Shown here: piece by piece, positions 28,160 to 37,899 of the stretch
Position numbering within the stretch: position 1 is the stretch's first letter
Layout of the letters: each line of letters opens with the position of its first letter
Assembly: GCF_002960425.1 (NCBI RefSeq)
Contig: NZ_POIZ01000083.1
Span: 1 to 64,000 of the forward strand
DNA length: 64,000 nt
Reading direction: 5' to 3'
Origin: Streptococcus suis
GTDB lineage: Bacteria > Bacillota > Bacilli > Lactobacillales > Streptococcaceae
The notes under the pieces: generated by a model
Told to the model about the DNA's origin: nothing
The model's input: only the letters and a program-made list of their open reading frames with translations
The model's database searches: none
Program-made: the position numbers and the translations under genes

Positions 28160-29005
28160 ATGACAGATAAAAAAGTCAATCTATTTTTAGCCGTCAGGCT
28201 TGCCATCATCAGCATCTTAACGCTGTTCTTTATCCATATCAATCAAACCGTTGTCCAAACAGAAACACCTGCACCTATTACCAATAGCGATCAGGTTCAA
28301 GCCATCATCGATAGGGGCGTGCTCCGTGTCGGAGTGAAACAGGACGTCCCTAACTTTGGCTTTAAAAATCCGGATACTTATGAATTTGAAGGTATGGAAA
28401 TCGACATCGCTCGTAAAATTGCTGATGAGTTGGGAGTGGATATTGAATTCACCCCTGTAACAGCCCAAACCCGAGGACCGCTCTTGGATAATGGTCAAGT
28501 GGATATGGTCATTGCCACCTTCACTATTACCGATGAGCGGAAGTTGCTTTACAACTTTACAAGCCCTTACTACACAGATGCTGTAGGTTTATTAGTCAAC
28601 AAGGATAGCGGTATTGAAACCTTCACCGACTTAGACGGAAAGACTGTCGGGGTTGCACAAGGCTCTATCACGCGTAAATTGATTACTGACTTAGCTGATA
28701 AATACGGTATCTCTGTTTCATTTGCGGAATTAGGTTCCTATCCTGAACTTTCTGTATCGCTTCGTGCCCACCGTATTGATAGCTTCTCCGTAGACCAATC
28801 CATCCTATCAGGCTACATTGGTTCTAAGTCTAAATTACTGGACTTCAGCTTCTCTGCATCTGACTATGGTATCGCCACTAAACTGTCAAACAAAGATTTA
28901 AATGCCTATCTAAATTCTCTTATTGAAACTTGGCATAATGATGGCAGTTTACAGGCTATCTATAATGCCAATGGCTTGAAGCCTGTAACAGAAACCGACG
29001 AATAG
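28160..29005 (+). CDS. Amino-acid ABC transporter substrate-binding protein
   Basis: 281-residue extracellular solute-binding protein, family 3 (GVLRVGVKQDVPNFGF, FEGMEIDIARKIADELG, GQVDMVIATFTITDERK). The N-terminus has a single hydrophobic helix (LAVRLAIISILTLFFI) and no lipobox, so it is probably tethered by an uncleaved anchor or cleaved, not a lipoprotein. ATG at 28160 with AGGAGG follows the ATPase gene by 10 bp; the frame extending upstream overlaps that gene and is not real. Confidence 0.9.
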   Translation: MTDKKVNLFLAVRLAIISILTLFFIHINQTVVQTETPAPITNSDQVQAIIDRGVLRVGVKQDVPNFGFKNPDTYEFEGMEIDIARKIADELGVDIEFTPVTAQTRGPLLDNGQVDMVIATFTITDERKLLYNFTSPYYTDAVGLLVNKDSGIETFTDLDGKTVGVAQGSITRKLITDLADKYGISVSFAELGSYPELSVSLRAHRIDSFSVDQSILSGYIGSKSKLLDFSFSASDYGIATKLSNKDLNAYLNSLIETWHNDGSLQAIYNANGLKPVTETDE

Positions 29006-29019
29006 AAAGGGAAAATTTT

Positions 29020-29718
29020 ATGACTATCTTGACTACAAGTCCCTATGCTTGGGAAAACTGGGTTAGTTATTTCAATGACTTCCCTCTCTTCTTCCAAGGC
29101 TTCCTCTTCACTCTAGCCATTGCTATTGGGGCTTTTATCACAGCCATGTTACTAGGCATACTTTTTGGCAGCCTATCTTCTAGCAAGAACAAGCTTTTAA
29201 AGGTGCTAGCTCGTGTCTATGTGGAATACTTCCAAAACACTCCGCTCTTGGTTCAATTCATGATTGTTTATTATGGACTGCCTCTGATTTCTAACTACCT
29301 CCTCATGCCATCCATCTACTGGACAGCTGTTATCTGTGTGGGACTTTACCACGGTGCCTATATCGCAGAGGTCATCCGTGCAGGGATTGAGGCTGTTCCA
29401 ACTGGTCAAACCGAAGCCGCACTTTCACAAGGATTTACCCAGGCCGAAACCATGCGGATCATCATCTTGCCACAGGCCATTCCAACAATCTTGCCACCAT
29501 TGACCAACCAAGTGGTAAACTTGATTAAAAATACGGCGACTGTTGCCATCATTTCAGGTGCTGATATTATGTTTATGACAAAATCATGGTCTGCCATGAA
29601 TGCCAACTACATTCCAGCCTTTGCTGGCGCTGCCTTCCTCTACTTCTGTATGTGCTTCCCTGTTGCAAGCTGGGGCCGCCGTATCGAAGAAAAAAACAAG
29701 GCTACCTTTTCACACTAA
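29020..29718 (+). CDS. Amino-acid ABC transporter permease, first
   Basis: 232-residue HisMQ-type permease with five membrane helices. The ATPase-contact EAA loop is seen as EAALSQGFTQAETMRIIILPQAI. ATG at 29020, AAAGGG upstream, 14 bp after the binding-protein gene. Works as a heterodimer with the next gene product. Confidence 0.9.
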   Translation: MTILTTSPYAWENWVSYFNDFPLFFQGFLFTLAIAIGAFITAMLLGILFGSLSSSKNKLLKVLARVYVEYFQNTPLLVQFMIVYYGLPLISNYLLMPSIYWTAVICVGLYHGAYIAEVIRAGIEAVPTGQTEAALSQGFTQAETMRIIILPQAIPTILPPLTNQVVNLIKNTATVAIISGADIMFMTKSWSAMNANYIPAFAGAAFLYFCMCFPVASWGRRIEEKNKATFSH

Positions 29719-29727
29719 GGAGGTTGA

Positions 29728-30390
29728 ATGATGAATTATGTATTAGAATTACTCAAACCCTCAACCTTCCAACTCTTGTGGAATGGTTTGAAACTGACAC
29801 TCTATATTTCTAGCATTGCGGTTGTCCTCTCCGTCCTCTTCGGAATGGTCCTAGCCATTATGCGAAACGGAAAAAATCCAATTTTCAAGTGGATTGCGAC
29901 CATCTATATCGAGTTTGTGCGTAATGTACCCAACTTGCTGTGGATTTTCACTGTCTTCTTGGTCTTCCAAATGAAATCAACGCCTGCTGGTATTACTGCT
30001 TTCACTATTTTTACCACGGCAGCCATGGCCGAGATTATCCGTGGTGGTCTCAACGCCATCGGACCGGGCCAGACCGAAGCTGGTTTGTCACAGGGTTTTA
30101 CCCCAGTACAAATCATGGTCTATATCATCATGCCACAGGCCATTCGTAAGATGTTGCCTGCCATCATCTCACAGATTGTAACGGTCATCAAGGACACCAG
30201 CTTCCTCTACTCCGTTATCGCTTTACAAGAACTCTTCGGTTCTAGCCAAATCCTCATGGGACGCTACTTTGAAGCAGAGCAAGTCTTTGCCCTCTATCTC
30301 ATGGTCGCTTTCATCTATTTCATTATCAACTTTGCCATCTCAAGCCTGTCACGTTATGTGGCTAAGTCTTGGGCGAGCAGTATTGAATAA
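29728..30390 (+). CDS. Amino-acid ABC transporter permease, second
   Basis: 220-residue HisMQ-type permease, the second subunit of the channel; EAA loop EAGLSQGFTPVQIMVYIIMPQAI. Two adjacent ATG codons (29728 and 29731) fit the GGAGG at 29719; the second has the better spacing. A BOX element and terminator follow the stop, closing the operon. Confidence 0.9.
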   Translation: MMNYVLELLKPSTFQLLWNGLKLTLYISSIAVVLSVLFGMVLAIMRNGKNPIFKWIATIYIEFVRNVPNLLWIFTVFLVFQMKSTPAGITAFTIFTTAAMAEIIRGGLNAIGPGQTEAGLSQGFTPVQIMVYIIMPQAIRKMLPAIISQIVTVIKDTSFLYSVIALQELFGSSQILMGRYFEAEQVFALYLMVAFIYFIINFAISSLSRYVAKSWASSIE

Positions 30391-30600
30391 TACTCTTCGA
30401 AAATCAAACTCAGCCGTTGTTGACTTGATTTGATGAGTGTAAAGCTCCTATGGAGCTTTACAGCCTACTACTTGAAAATGCGAAAGTAGTAGAGTTCTAT
30501 CTGCTCTTGGAGAAACGAACTTTGTTCGCCTTATCTCCAACCTCCAAAGGTTCCCCGAACCTTTGGAGCTAGCCTGATTTTGATTTTCATTGAGTACTAC
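30391..30600 (+). repeat. Complete BOX-type element
   Basis: Starts with ATACTCTTCGAAAATCAAAC (boxA-like) and ends with GATTTTGATTTTCATTGAGT (boxC-like), the two ends of pneumococcal BOX elements. The middle holds palindromes GTAAAGCTCC..GGAGCTTTAC, CTACTACTT..AAGTAGTAG, CGAACTTTGTTCG and CTCCAAAGGTTC..GAACCTTTGGAG. It lies between the ABC operon and its downstream terminator. Confidence 0.8.
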
Positions 30601-30601
30601 C

Positions 30602-30636
30602 TAACCTCCCAGCCAGTCGGTTGGGAGGTTTTGTGT
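30602..30636. terminator. Terminator after the amino-acid ABC operon
   Basis: AACCTCCCA and TGGGAGGTT pair across a roughly 12-nt loop and are followed by TTGTGTTT. It also lies after the minus-strand gene 30646-31509 and may serve both. Confidence 0.7.
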
Positions 30637-30645
30637 TTGTAACAA

Positions 30646-31509
30646 CTATTTTAAGAATGAATAATGATGATCTTTTACCTTGATTGTTACGAAAAAACTT
30701 GTCGACTGCACTCCAGGTCTACGAAAACCAATTCTATAGGTTCCGTCTTCCACATTAGAATAGTCAAATGTTTCAACTTTCTGTTTTAAATCAGCTAGTA
30801 ATTTATCTTCCTCTATTAAGTCGTTTTCTAAACCAAGGTCCTTCTTATTAAAAAATTCAACTTCAATTACCGCCATTTCTTCCTCCATGAGCCAGTCTAA
30901 ATTAATATCATAAAAACCTGCAAAAGCCCGACCATTATAGCGATTTTCCTCTACCTTTTCATAAAACTTTATCAGTTTTTCATCCTGAGTTTCAAGCCTA
31001 CCATCCACTTCAAACAAAGTGAAATCTTTTTCTTCCATCAATTTAAATATCTGCTGTGCCTGATTCAGTAAATATTTACCTCTCGGCTGATGCCACATAG
31101 CTTGGTCAACGATACCATCAAATTGATACAACATTCCGCTTGGACTATCATCAAAATAGACCGTCATATTTAGCAGTCCGTTTAATGCCTCCTGTCCTTC
31201 AATTCGGTTATTGACCAAAGTATCAGAGGATTGAAGTGTAATTGACTGACCATCTATAACCTCAGTATAATCATACTCTAAAACATCCCATGGGTTACCA
31301 ATGGCTATAGGACGAAATTTTGTCAACTCCACCTTCCCAGTGAAACCATATGACTCCATACCCTGTTCAAGCATCATCTGATACGATATCAATTCCTCTC
31401 GAGTAGCTACCCTGGGACTAAAGAGCAGTAATAGACAAAGCAACAAAATGCCAAAGAAACCAATAATTCCTAATATAAGACCTACAATAAACTTCATTAT
31501 CCTTTTCAT
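30646..31509 (-). CDS. Membrane-anchored protein of unknown function
   Basis: 287 residues. One strong N-terminal membrane helix (about 6-30, FIVGLILGIIGFFGILLLCL), then an extracytoplasmic domain with mixed strands and helices and no recognised motif. ATG at 31509 with AAAGAGG 7 nt upstream. It lies downstream of thrS in the same direction, with a 63-bp gap. I do not recognise the family. Confidence 0.65.
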   Translation of the reverse strand: MKRIMKFIVGLILGIIGFFGILLLCLLLLFSPRVATREELISYQMMLEQGMESYGFTGKVELTKFRPIAIGNPWDVLEYDYTEVIDGQSITLQSSDTLVNNRIEGQEALNGLLNMTVYFDDSPSGMLYQFDGIVDQAMWHQPRGKYLLNQAQQIFKLMEEKDFTLFEVDGRLETQDEKLIKFYEKVEENRYNGRAFAGFYDINLDWLMEEEMAVIEVEFFNKKDLGLENDLIEEDKLLADLKQKVETFDYSNVEDGTYRIGFRRPGVQSTSFFVTIKVKDHHYSFLK

Positions 31510-31572
31510 TTAAGTACCTCTTTCCTTGACTATTATACCAAAAAAGAAGCCCTTTCGGACTTCTTACTTTAT

Positions 31573-33522
31573 TTATTCAGCTTTAGCTGGACGTGATTTG
31601 CGAGCAATATCTGCTAAGATATGGTCCACAAATTCTGATACAGACTGAGTTTGCGTTGCCTTGCTTCCGTAGCGACGGACGTTGACAGCATTGTCTTCCA
31701 TTTCCTTGTCACCGACGATGAGCTGGTATGGAATCTTGCTAGTCTGGCTCTGACGAATCTTGTACTGCATCTTCTCGTTACGCTCATCCACGTGTACACG
31801 AACGCCACGGTCTTGCAATTCTTTGGCAACCTTCCAAGCGTAATCCAGGTGAGCCTCCACAGAAATTGGAATCATAGTCACTTGGGTTGGAGCCAACCAA
31901 GTTGGGAAGGCACCCTTGTAGGTTTCAATCAAGATGGCAGTGAAACGTTCCATAGTCGAGATAACACCACGGTGAATCATGACTGGGCGGTGCTCTTCAC
32001 CGTCAGCACCAATATAGGTCAAGCCAAAACGTTCTGGCAAAAGGAAGTCTAACTGAATAGTTGACAAAGTTTCCTCATTACCAAGAGCAGTCTTCACCTG
32101 AATATCCAACTTCGGACCGTAGAAGGCCGCTTCACCTTCTGCCTCGAAGTAGTCCACGCCCATTTCATCCATGGCACCCTTCAGCATACGCTGGGCATTT
32201 TCCCACATCTCATCGTTGTCATAGTACTTCTCTTTGTCCTCTGGGTCACGATAAGACAGGCGGAAACGGTAGTCGTTTAGGTTGAAATCTGCGTACACAT
32301 CGATAATCAACTGGAGAGCTTTTTTGAACTCTTCTTGGATTTGCTCAGGAGTCACGAAGATATGACCGTCGTTGAGAGTCATCTCACGTACACGCTGCAA
32401 ACCAGTAAGAGCACCAGATTTCTCATAGCGGTGCATCATACCAAGCTCAGCGATACGTACAGGCAATTCACGGTAAGAACGCACATGGTTTTTATAAACT
32501 TGAATATGGTGCGGGCAGTTCATCGGACGAAGCACAAACTCCTCACCGTCGCCCATGTCCATAGTTGGGAACATGTCTTCTGAGTAATGCTCCCAGTGAC
32601 CTGAGGTCTTGTAGAGTTCAACCGAAGCCAACGGTGGTGTGTAAACGTGCTGGTAGCCTGAAGCCAATTCCTTGTCTGTGATGTAACGTTCCAAGGTACG
32701 ACGGATAGTCGCTCCATTTGGCAACCAGAATGGCAAGCCTTGACCAACTTCTTGGCTGATCATGAAGAGATCCAATTCCTTACCAAGTTTACGGTGATCA
32801 CGTTCTTTGGCTTCCTCACGCATTTGAAGGTAGGCCTTGAGGTCTTTCTTGTCAAACCAAGCTGTACCATAAACACGTTGCATCATCGGATTTTCGCTCT
32901 TACCACGCCAGTAAGCACCTGCCACATTGAGCAATTCAAAAATCTGGATACGACCTGTTGACGGAACGTGTGGGCCACGGCAGAGGTCAACGTATTCACC
33001 CTGAGTATAGATGGTCAAACCGCCTTCATCATCAGAATGTTCTTGAATGAGTTCCAGCTTATATGGATCATTTTTGAAAATCTCAAGAGCTTCTTCCTTG
33101 GTTACTTCACGACGTTCAGAAGGGAAGTTTTCCTTGACAATTTTAGCCATTTCTTCCTGAATGCGTGGCAGGTCTTCATTTGAAATCTGACCAGCAGCAT
33201 TGTCCGTATCATAGTAGAAACCATCCTGAATGGCTGGACCAACCCCCAACTTAATGTCTGGGAAAAGACGACGAGCCGCTTGGGCAAACAAGTGGGCAGC
33301 TGAGTGACGCAAGATAGGCAAAGCATCCTCGTGGTCAGGCGTTACGATTTCAAGCGTGCCGTCCTCTTCAATGGCACGAGTGGTATCAATCAATTTACCA
33401 TTGAACTTACCAGCAAGAGCCTTTTTCGCCAAAGACTTGCTGATACTCTCCGCAATTTCAACAGTCGTCACACCAGCCTGGTACTCACGAACAGCACCAT
33501 CTGGGAAAGTAATTTTTAACAT
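31573..33522 (-). CDS. thrS: Threonyl-tRNA synthetase
   Basis: 649-residue class II synthetase that charges tRNA-Thr. An N-terminal TGS domain, the editing domain with [10 protein letters not shown], the catalytic core ([32 protein letters not shown], zinc ligands) and an anticodon-binding domain at the C-terminus. ATG at 33522 with AAAGGAG. A T-box leader precedes it. Confidence 0.96.
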   Translation of the reverse strand: MLKITFPDGAVREYQAGVTTVEIAESISKSLAKKALAGKFNGKLIDTTRAIEEDGTLEIVTPDHEDALPILRHSAAHLFAQAARRLFPDIKLGVGPAIQDGFYYDTDNAAGQISNEDLPRIQEEMAKIVKENFPSERREVTKEEALEIFKNDPYKLELIQEHSDDEGGLTIYTQGEYVDLCRGPHVPSTGRIQIFELLNVAGAYWRGKSENPMMQRVYGTAWFDKKDLKAYLQMREEAKERDHRKLGKELDLFMISQEVGQGLPFWLPNGATIRRTLERYITDKELASGYQHVYTPPLASVELYKTSGHWEHYSEDMFPTMDMGDGEEFVLRPMNCPHHIQVYKNHVRSYRELPVRIAELGMMHRYEKSGALTGLQRVREMTLNDGHIFVTPEQIQEEFKKALQLIIDVYADFNLNDYRFRLSYRDPEDKEKYYDNDEMWENAQRMLKGAMDEMGVDYFEAEGEAAFYGPKLDIQVKTALGNEETLSTIQLDFLLPERFGLTYIGADGEEHRPVMIHRGVISTMERFTAILIETYKGAFPTWLAPTQVTMIPISVEAHLDYAWKVAKELQDRGVRVHVDERNEKMQYKIRQSQTSKIPYQLIVGDKEMEDNAVNVRRYGSKATQTQSVSEFVDHILADIARKSRPAKAE

Positions 33523-33578
33523 AAGTATCTCCTTTTTTTATTTTTTAATCCCTAGTAACTCTTCTTTTTGAATTAAAA

Positions 33579-33790
33579 AGAAAATACGACGCCCTCGCAA
33601 AAGGACGTCGTAACGTGGTTCCACCTTCATTCGCAGTCACACTAAAAAGCCTGACTACCTCAGATTGGCGATAAGGGAACCACCCTTTTATGTTTGCATA
33701 AAATCATACCGAGTAGTGTCAATCCTATCCTCTATGTGCTTGCACCAACCGCACACTCTCTCAAAGATTTCCTAGAATTGATAAGTCTCT
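33579..33790 (-). promoter_or_regulatory. T-box riboswitch of thrS
   Basis: On the minus strand the T-box sequence AAGGTGGAACCACG (33614-33627) sits before a terminator hairpin TACGACGCCC..GGACGTCGTA (33585-33612) with a T-rich run. Upstream stem I carries an ACU (Thr) triplet in GACACTACTCGG (33710-33722), a good specifier. Uncharged tRNA-Thr should stabilise the antiterminator. The upstream -10 is TATAAT (33798-33803) with TTGAAA at 33820-33825. Confidence 0.88.
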
Positions 33791-33797
33791 AAGTGAC

Positions 33798-33825
33798 ATT
33801 ATACCATCTTTTTCCCGATTTTCAA
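33798..33825 (-). promoter_or_regulatory. Promoter of thrS
   Basis: TTGAAA (33820-33825), 16-bp spacer, TATAAT (33798-33803) on the minus strand. It overlaps the stop codon of the upstream small membrane protein gene. Confidence 0.65.
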
Positions 33826-34170
33826 AGATTTTTTATTTTTTCTGTGGCATAGCAGAGCGCCAAAGAGCATACCGACTACTGCACTTAGGCTATAGATGAC
33901 CTGATAGAGCCATATCCACTCTCCAAAACTAAAAATCGTAAGAGGAAAGAGGAGAATAGCTAAGGCAGGAACCCTTATTGAAAGTCCCTGACCATAACCA
34001 TCAACCAAGCCTAATAGGAATAGTCCCAGAGGAGTATAAAGAAGAATGTTATGCACAATCAAGGTCTTAGCAAGATAAGGGTCCAAAAAAGAAGCAAGAC
34101 CATAGACACCGACGTAAAAGAATAACACACTCACAGCTTGGACCAAGCCTATTTTCATCTTTTTATCCAT
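33799..34170 (-). CDS. Small four-helix membrane protein, unknown
   Basis: 123 residues with about four hydrophobic segments and a basic C-terminus (HRKNKKSLKIGKK). ATG at 34170 with AGGAGG. It follows the glycosyltransferase pair by 81 bp, so cotranscription with them is possible. The last codons overlap the thrS promoter. No family recognised. Confidence 0.6.
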   Translation of the reverse strand: MDKKMKIGLVQAVSVLFFYVGVYGLASFLDPYLAKTLIVHNILLYTPLGLFLLGLVDGYGQGLSIRVPALAILLFPLTIFSFGEWIWLYQVIYSLSAVVGMLFGALLCHRKNKKSLKIGKKMV

Positions 34171-34251
34171 GAGAAACCTCCTGTTGACTAGCCAATGGAA
34201 GATGGGACTACCGTGGTAAGCTCTTCACTCATCCTAAGAACCTGTATCCCA

Positions 34252-35565
34252 TCAGTCAAAAAAATTCCGAATGGACTTGACCTGCTCAACAGATTTTTTC
34301 AAGATTTTGACAGTTGTATCGGTTGACTTGACAACAATTTTCTGGGGCAGATAGATGGTTTCTTTCAAGATAGCTTCTGCCACACTATCTTGATTGGTAT
34401 GTTCCCTACGAAAATCATAGGAAATTTTCAAATCTAAATAATATTCGTAAACACGACGACCAAAGTTGGTGGACGAAATCTCATATAATTTTTTCTCCAA
34501 CACATGATCATTCATAGGAGGTGTTGCAACAATGGCTTCTACCACTGCATCCGCCAATTCCTGCTCACGCACAAAGAGGGTTCCAAACATCTTATCCGTC
34601 ACCACATTTTTCAAATAGGGATTGGTATGGGCTAAAATCGGAGTTCCAGAAGCCAGACTTTCCAAGAAGGTCAAGCCCTGGGTCTCACTGGTCGAGGCAG
34701 AGATAAAGAAGTCTGCCGCCTTATAGTAAAGAGCTGTATCGCTTGGTGCAATCATCCCCGTCAACTGAACATTTTCTTCCAAGGCTAATTCACTAATCAT
34801 AGCCTGCAAGGTTTCAGCATAGGGACCCCCACCAACAATGACCAATTTGACCTTAGGATTTTCAGATAAAATCCTTGGCATAGCCTTGATAATGGCCTGA
34901 ATATTTTTTTCATGGGAAATCCGTGACAGACTGAGCAACATGGTTTCATCTGGCTCAATTCCTAGCTGTATGCGCAAATCAGCCGTATCCTCTTCCGAGA
35001 TTTCTGGACGATCAAACTTAGCCAAATCAATTCCTGTCGGAATGACCCGCTTAGAGATAGGAATATCATAGCCCGTCAATAAATCCTCAACAATCTCACT
35101 AGGACAGATGACCCCATCCAAATCACGCAAATAGGCTCTCGCAAAATACTTAATCATACTCGGACGAATAATCCGCCCCTTAGCAATATAATGGACATAG
35201 TCTTCATACTGAGTATGGTAGGTATGGACAACTGGAATACCCAGTTCCCTCGCCACCATCTTCCCCAAAATCCCCAAGGCAAACTCTGTATGGGTGTGAA
35301 TCATATCCAATTTGTAACGACTAGCAATCTTCAAGGCATCCGTAAAGCCAGCATAGGCTACTCGACGGTCCTTAAACGCAAAGAAAGGAACGCTAGGAAT
35401 ACGAATAATATCCCAATCTTCGTAGCGATTGACATCTTCATCTGTCGTTGTAAAAATAAATACCGTGTGCCCTAACTTTTCCAGCTCCGTTTTCAAGGTA
35501 CGAATAGAAGTCGCAACTCCTGAAACCTGTGGAAAATAGGTATCCGTAAATAGTCCAATCCTCAT
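34252..35565 (-). CDS. Glycosyltransferase, probable monoglucosyl-diacylglycerol synthase
   Basis: 437-residue GT4-type glycosyltransferase. N-terminal MRIGLFTDTYFPQVSGVATS, IHTHTEFALG, YHTQYEDYVHY, and the nucleotide-binding C-terminal motif SASTSETQGLTFLESLASGTP with the E-x7-E pair. It resembles pneumococcal Spr0982, which makes glucosyl-diacylglycerol, the lipid anchor precursor of lipoteichoic acid. It starts one base before the stop of the next gene upstream, so the pair are coupled. Exact sugar is inferred from the neighbour. Confidence 0.85.
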   Translation of the reverse strand: MRIGLFTDTYFPQVSGVATSIRTLKTELEKLGHTVFIFTTTDEDVNRYEDWDIIRIPSVPFFAFKDRRVAYAGFTDALKIASRYKLDMIHTHTEFALGILGKMVARELGIPVVHTYHTQYEDYVHYIAKGRIIRPSMIKYFARAYLRDLDGVICPSEIVEDLLTGYDIPISKRVIPTGIDLAKFDRPEISEEDTADLRIQLGIEPDETMLLSLSRISHEKNIQAIIKAMPRILSENPKVKLVIVGGGPYAETLQAMISELALEENVQLTGMIAPSDTALYYKAADFFISASTSETQGLTFLESLASGTPILAHTNPYLKNVVTDKMFGTLFVREQELADAVVEAIVATPPMNDHVLEKKLYEISSTNFGRRVYEYYLDLKISYDFRREHTNQDSVAEAILKETIYLPQKIVVKSTDTTVKILKKSVEQVKSIRNFFD

Positions 35566-36564
35566 CTACATCTCCAATACTTGGCGATAAGCCTCTACCA
35601 ACTGATGACCAACTTGGTCAATGGAACGACTGACAGCGACTTGATAACCCGCCTCTCGTTTATCTACTTTCTTGTCTAATATTTTTTGAATGGAGGCAAC
35701 AAAATCATCTACCGTATGCCCTAGTTCTGCACTGCTTTCGTCAATCCAGCCCTCATAGACAGGAATATCTCGCAGAACGACATGCTGGTGACTGGCTAGA
35801 GCTTCCAAGACCACAATTCCTTCCGTTTCTTCATAGGAAGGGAAGAAAAAGGCATCCGCTCCGCTCATTGCTCCCTGAAAAACAGCCCCCTTAAAATAGC
35901 CAGGAAAGGCAACATTGGCTGGATGATCCCTCTCTACAATCTTGCGGATATAAGATGGGATGATCCACTTATTGATGGAACCCAGCCAAATAAAACGAAC
36001 GTGAGGCATTTTTTCGGCAACTTTCACAAAATCCTCAATCCCTTTTCTGCGGAAATAAAGTCCTGCACAGACAACAACAGGTTGCCCCTCCTCTATGCCA
36101 AAATACTCCCTAAATACAGCTTCTTTTCTTTCGTCTTTTTTGTACTTTGCCAAATCTATGCCGTTTGAAACAGCAATGATAGGCGTTGTGACACCGTAAC
36201 CTTGTATGAGTTTCTTCGAATATTCTGACGGTGTAATGACAAAATCTGCTTTTTGATACATGGAAGCCAGGTATTTTCCTACAAATGGCGCCAATAAATT
36301 GGATCCAATAAAGGAATTTTGGAAATCTTCCTTGGTCGAATGTCCATGTAGGATCACCTTTTTCCCCCTACGCTTAGCTGCGTGCAGGAGCAACCAGGAG
36401 CGAGGGCCGTAGGTATTGATATGGACAACATCATAGTCACCCAGTAAATCTGTCGTATAGGGAATACCGGCCATATCCAAAGCCTCCATCTGATGATGCA
36501 GAGCCCGACCAATTCCTGATTTTTCTAAAACTGTTTTTCCTTCAAGATACAATAGAACTTTCAT
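35566..36564 (-). CDS. cpoA: Glycolipid glycosyltransferase, CpoA-like
   Basis: 332-residue GT4-type enzyme; motifs VHINTYGPRSWLL, HGHSTKEDFQNSFIGS, FFPSYEETEGIVVLEALAS. In pneumococcus CpoA adds the second sugar to glucosyl-diacylglycerol, and its loss changes beta-lactam response; IagA of group B streptococcus is also related. Gene order (this gene, then the 437-aa enzyme) matches that locus. ATG at 36564. Confidence 0.8.
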   Translation of the reverse strand: MKVLLYLEGKTVLEKSGIGRALHHQMEALDMAGIPYTTDLLGDYDVVHINTYGPRSWLLLHAAKRRGKKVILHGHSTKEDFQNSFIGSNLLAPFVGKYLASMYQKADFVITPSEYSKKLIQGYGVTTPIIAVSNGIDLAKYKKDERKEAVFREYFGIEEGQPVVVCAGLYFRRKGIEDFVKVAEKMPHVRFIWLGSINKWIIPSYIRKIVERDHPANVAFPGYFKGAVFQGAMSGADAFFFPSYEETEGIVVLEALASHQHVVLRDIPVYEGWIDESSAELGHTVDDFVASIQKILDKKVDKREAGYQVAVSRSIDQVGHQLVEAYRQVLEM

Positions 36565-36687
36565 ACTCTATATTATATCCCTTTTTGCCTGTTTTTCCTA
36601 TACAAAACTGAATATTAGGAAAAAAGACCATCAAACTGGATGGATGGCTAGGCCGTCAGTCCAGAATGATCGTCTTTCGTCTGTTTA

Positions 36688-37692
36688 TTACTTGGTCGAT
36701 TGACGGACCTTAATACCGTGGTTAAGAATGACCTCGCGGTTCTCCAAGTCTTCCTTGTGCATGATTTTGGTCAACATCCGCATGGCAATGGCGCCAATAT
36801 CATAGAGGGGTTGGTTGATAGAAGTCAGATTTGGACGAGTAAATTTGGTCACCAGAGAATCATCACTGGTCACAATTTCAAATTCCTCTGGCACCTTGAT
36901 GCCCTTATCGCTGATACCATTTAACAAACCAGCCGCAATCTCATCTTCCGCAACATAAGCAGCCGTTGCTCCTGCATTTAGAATACGTTCTGCTAGGGCA
37001 TAGCCTTCCTCATACTTGTACTTAGACTCAAAAACCAGACCTTCATTAAACTCAATGCCGTTTTCCTTCAAGCCTTGCTTGTAGCCCGCCAGACGAACCT
37101 TCCCATTGATGTCATCCACCAATGGACCTGAAACAAAGGCAATTTTTTTGTTGTTCTTAGCCAGCAGATTCACAGCATCTACACTGGCTGCAGCGTAATC
37201 AATGTTGACACTTGGCAACTGGTGTTCCAAATCAACTGTACCAGCCAAGACAATCGGTGTACGAGAGCGTGAAAACTCTGCCCGAATCTTGTCTGTCAAA
37301 TGATAGCCCATGAAAATGATACCATCTACCTGTTTAGAGAAGAGGGTATTGACCACATTGATCTCCTTCTCATCATTTTCATCGCTATTGGCAAGGACGA
37401 TATTGTACTTATACATATCCGCAATATCATCAATCCCTTTAGCCAAAGTCGCAAAATAAGCATTGGCAATATTTGGAATGACAACCCCCACTGTTGTCGT
37501 CTTCTTGCTTGCCAATCCCCGAGCCACTGCATTTGGACGATAATCCAAACGGTCAATCACTTCCAATACTTTCTTACGAGTATTTTCCTTGACATTTTTA
37601 TTCCCATTCACAACACGCGACACTGTTGCCATGGATACGCCTGCTTCACGGGCAACGTCGTAAATCGTTACCGTATCATCTGTATTCATCAT
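36688..37692 (-). CDS. ccpA: Catabolite control protein A
   Basis: 334-residue LacI-family regulator. The helix-turn-helix is VTIYDVAREAGVSMATVSRVV, with the hinge RPNAVARGLASKKT, then the periplasmic-binding-like effector domain. It binds cre sites with HPr-Ser-P as co-regulator. Two ATG codons in tandem (37692, 37689) with AGGAAG upstream. Divergent from pepQ, the usual streptococcal arrangement. Cre-like sequences in the shared upstream region suggest autoregulation. Confidence 0.94.
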   Translation of the reverse strand: MMNTDDTVTIYDVAREAGVSMATVSRVVNGNKNVKENTRKKVLEVIDRLDYRPNAVARGLASKKTTTVGVVIPNIANAYFATLAKGIDDIADMYKYNIVLANSDENDEKEINVVNTLFSKQVDGIIFMGYHLTDKIRAEFSRSRTPIVLAGTVDLEHQLPSVNIDYAAASVDAVNLLAKNNKKIAFVSGPLVDDINGKVRLAGYKQGLKENGIEFNEGLVFESKYKYEEGYALAERILNAGATAAYVAEDEIAAGLLNGISDKGIKVPEEFEIVTSDDSLVTKFTRPNLTSINQPLYDIGAIAMRMLTKIMHKEDLENREVILNHGIKVRQSTK

Positions 37693-37728
37693 AGACGTTA
37701 CTTCCTTTCTTTTTCTTTATCTATTTTA

Positions 37729-37782
37729 TGAAAATTACGCTTTCACTCAATCATAGTGTATCACTTTTTGAAACCACTTTCA
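37729..37782. promoter_or_regulatory. Cre-like sites between ccpA and pepQ
   Basis: TGAAACCACTTTCA (37769-37782) fits TGWAANCGNTNWCA with a single mismatch (G8 to A). A dyad TGAAAATTACGCTTTCA (37729-37745) is a second, longer inverted repeat with the same arms. Both lie between the divergent starts. pepQ has a -10 TATAAT near 37849. Confidence 0.5.
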
Positions 37783-37899
37783 AGAGAAAAAGGGGATTTT
37801 TTTGATAATACTTGCAATTTTTTTCATTTTTTGAAACAATAGTCCATATAATAAACGAAAATTTCATTTCAATTTACTAACATCAGAGAGGTTCATCCT

